Positions 62,333 through 64,000 of a stretch of DNA of 64,000 bases are shown here, piece after piece. The notes under the pieces were generated by a model that was given only the letters and a program-made list of their open reading frames with translations, did no database searches and was not told where the DNA came from. How positions within the stretch are numbered: position 1 is the first letter of the stretch; every line of letters starts with the position of its first letter. Position numbers and translations under genes: made by a program. Location: positions 21,576,001 through 21,640,000 of the forward strand of contig OU612073.1 in assembly GCA_914767715.1 (NCBI GenBank), written 5' to 3'. Source of the DNA: Membranipora membranacea. Its lineage: Eukaryota > Bryozoa > Gymnolaemata > Cheilostomatida > Membraniporidae.

Positions 62333-64000
62333 TACTAACTTTGTACCCAAACTGTATATACTTGAGATAAATTTATGTATTATTGTCTGTATAAAACATT
62401 CTTCACAAAGAATACAATATTACTGAGTACTTTTCTGTTATACACATCCCAAACCCTTCTAAGAAGTCATTCTTGCAACAACAAAAATAAAATAAGGAGT
62501 TTTGTTTCTTGATGTGATGTATTTATAATTATCAATGCAAACAAGGAGTACTCCTTGATGCAAATAAGGTTAAAATTTTTTTTTATGAATTTTTAGAGAA
62601 TCAGAGTAGTCCATAAACTTGGTATTCTAAGGCAGTCTTGTCTCTCCACCTTATTGCTAGGCTATCCTCATGTCTAGCATTGTTACTGAGATATATCTGG
62701 TCACTATATTCACATATTTTGTAATGAGACAACCGAAAGTAAAATATTGAAGTTCATTTCTGTGGCATTTCAGCTTGTAAATTTTGTTGCAATTTCATTC
62801 CCTATCCTACAATCAGAAAGTAAAAGAACATAGGGTGACATTGTATTACATACCTTGCAGATTTTATTTGAGGTAAAATTATTATGAACTTAACCTATTC
62901 TGAAAAGGGATTAAGGTTATCCACCAAAGGGCACAAAGCTGAAAATATTTTTATAGATGAACATAAATCTGCTTGTTATACTTGTTTGCGTTCTTTGATT
63001 TGCATGCTTTTTTGTTTGTTGTCTACCTTATCCAATCTTGCTACCTTCTCATTATCGCATATCAATTTTCCTGACTAATACTACCCTTACAAGTGTCCAT
63101 GTCTGCTTCTCATGTCAGAGTGTATACTTACACTTAGCTTGCCACAAAATACAAAATCTCAATATCGTAAATAATCAAACAAATGATCCGCCTACTGCCT
63201 ACTACAATTCAAAGCAATAATCGCTATGACGTATAGCACCAAGTTACTCCTTGCTAACACTAACATAGGTTTAACTTCGACAATGTATACCATTAATTTT
63301 CTAACGAATCTCTATTAGCCTGGGGATTTCCCTGATAAAACCAAGATGGTAATTTTATGACCAACTGAGGTATGTTGGAATAATAATATATAACTACAAA
63401 GTTTTACATATCAGTGTTATAACCCACCCATTTGCGGAATTGTCTGCTCAGGTATTTTGTAAAAACAGGCCATTCTATTTGCTATTAAGAGGGGTGGACA
63501 CATAACTGTTACGTGGTGAGGATGGATTGTGACCCAAGAATACTCCATATTCAAAAATATCTAAGGTTTATTTTATCATATCTACAGTTGAGTTGATATT
63601 TGGTTTTATAATAACTGTTTATAAAATCTGAACTCAACACTGAGAGATATTGAAATTCCCTTGACCTTGAAAGTTAAGGTCGAGGACTTGCTAGTTATAG
63701 CTTCTCCTGTGTTACTGAAAAATCCCAGGTTCTGACAGTTCATTACAGTTCCTCTGCCTATATACTCCCTCGGAATGATGAGATTTGATATCAAGTGACT
63801 ACTGTGACATGGAATTACTCTGAGAGAGTAACTGGGAACTGTCTATATCTTGCTGTAAGCATATTTAGGCCTATTTTCCTTTGTTTAGTTGTCTTGTTCA
63901 TATTCAACCTCATAACTGTGTGCTCTCTAGGGAACACAACTCCATAGATAGGTTTGTCATGTACACTAAGATCATCCTCTAATAAGGTAACCAGAATATT
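62333..64000. other. YJU2 3' flank, no further gene seen
   Basis: AATAAA at 62486-62491 probably ends the YJU2 transcript. From there to the edge only short ORFs without splice context or family resemblance were found. Confidence 0.6.

Noticed and set aside
1-64000. CRISPR arrays, operons, prophage or bacterial mobile elements
   Set aside because: Genes are split by spliceosomal introns throughout, and the repeat arrays have no spacer structure. The window is eukaryotic.

Overview
This is intron-rich, AT-rich animal nuclear DNA. Six protein-coding genes could be rebuilt exon by exon from family similarity, GT..AG borders and phase continuity, and a seventh is cut by the left edge. A p53/p63/p73-type gene with a SAM domain, dense small exons and tRNA-derived SINEs point to an invertebrate metazoan. 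The species cannot be fixed from the sequence; a sponge, cnidarian or similar is a guess only.

Layout: (1) 1-1480, minus, 5' part of a PGY-repeat protein gene that leaves the window. (2) 4023-8938, minus, phospholipid scramblase, 6 exons, 254 aa. (3) 11191-16796, plus, CCR4/ANGEL/nocturnin-type EEP hydrolase, 11 exons, 584 aa. (4) 19121-33025, minus, p53/p63/p73-family gene encoding TAD, DNA-binding domain, tetramerization domain and SAM; the TA form has 12 exons and 745 aa. (5) 36547-44145, plus, WRAP73 (WDR8) WD-repeat gene, 11 exons, 441 aa, with a ~2.3 kb 45-bp minisatellite starting exactly at one splice donor. (6) 46950-58385, minus, LSG1 ribosome-biogenesis GTPase, 13 exons, 638 aa. 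A plus-strand death-domain ORF (48740-49669) lies inside its last intron. (7) 58901-62332, plus, YJU2/CCDC94 splicing factor, 7 exons, 385 aa. From the scramblase onward, neighbours alternate in orientation, so the gaps are divergent or convergent.

The most notable points concern the p53-family locus. First, it sits head-to-head with WRAP73, the arrangement of human TP73 and WRAP73, which suggests a very old gene pair. Second, exon 2 and exon 4 join in phase without the coding exon at 30765-30942, which fits the frame only as an alternative first exon. That exon begins with its own ATG and lies about 200 bp downstream of a perfect, spacerless 20-bp p53 response element. This looks like a TA/deltaN dual-promoter design with autoregulation, as known for vertebrate TP73. 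No expression data are available, so the regulatory part is inference.

Other structure: two tRNA-type SINEs, a short GC-rich element present twice, several perfect or near-perfect hairpins, a 48-bp duplicate of an LSG1 exon/donor border, and two orphan exon-like ORFs with good splice sites.
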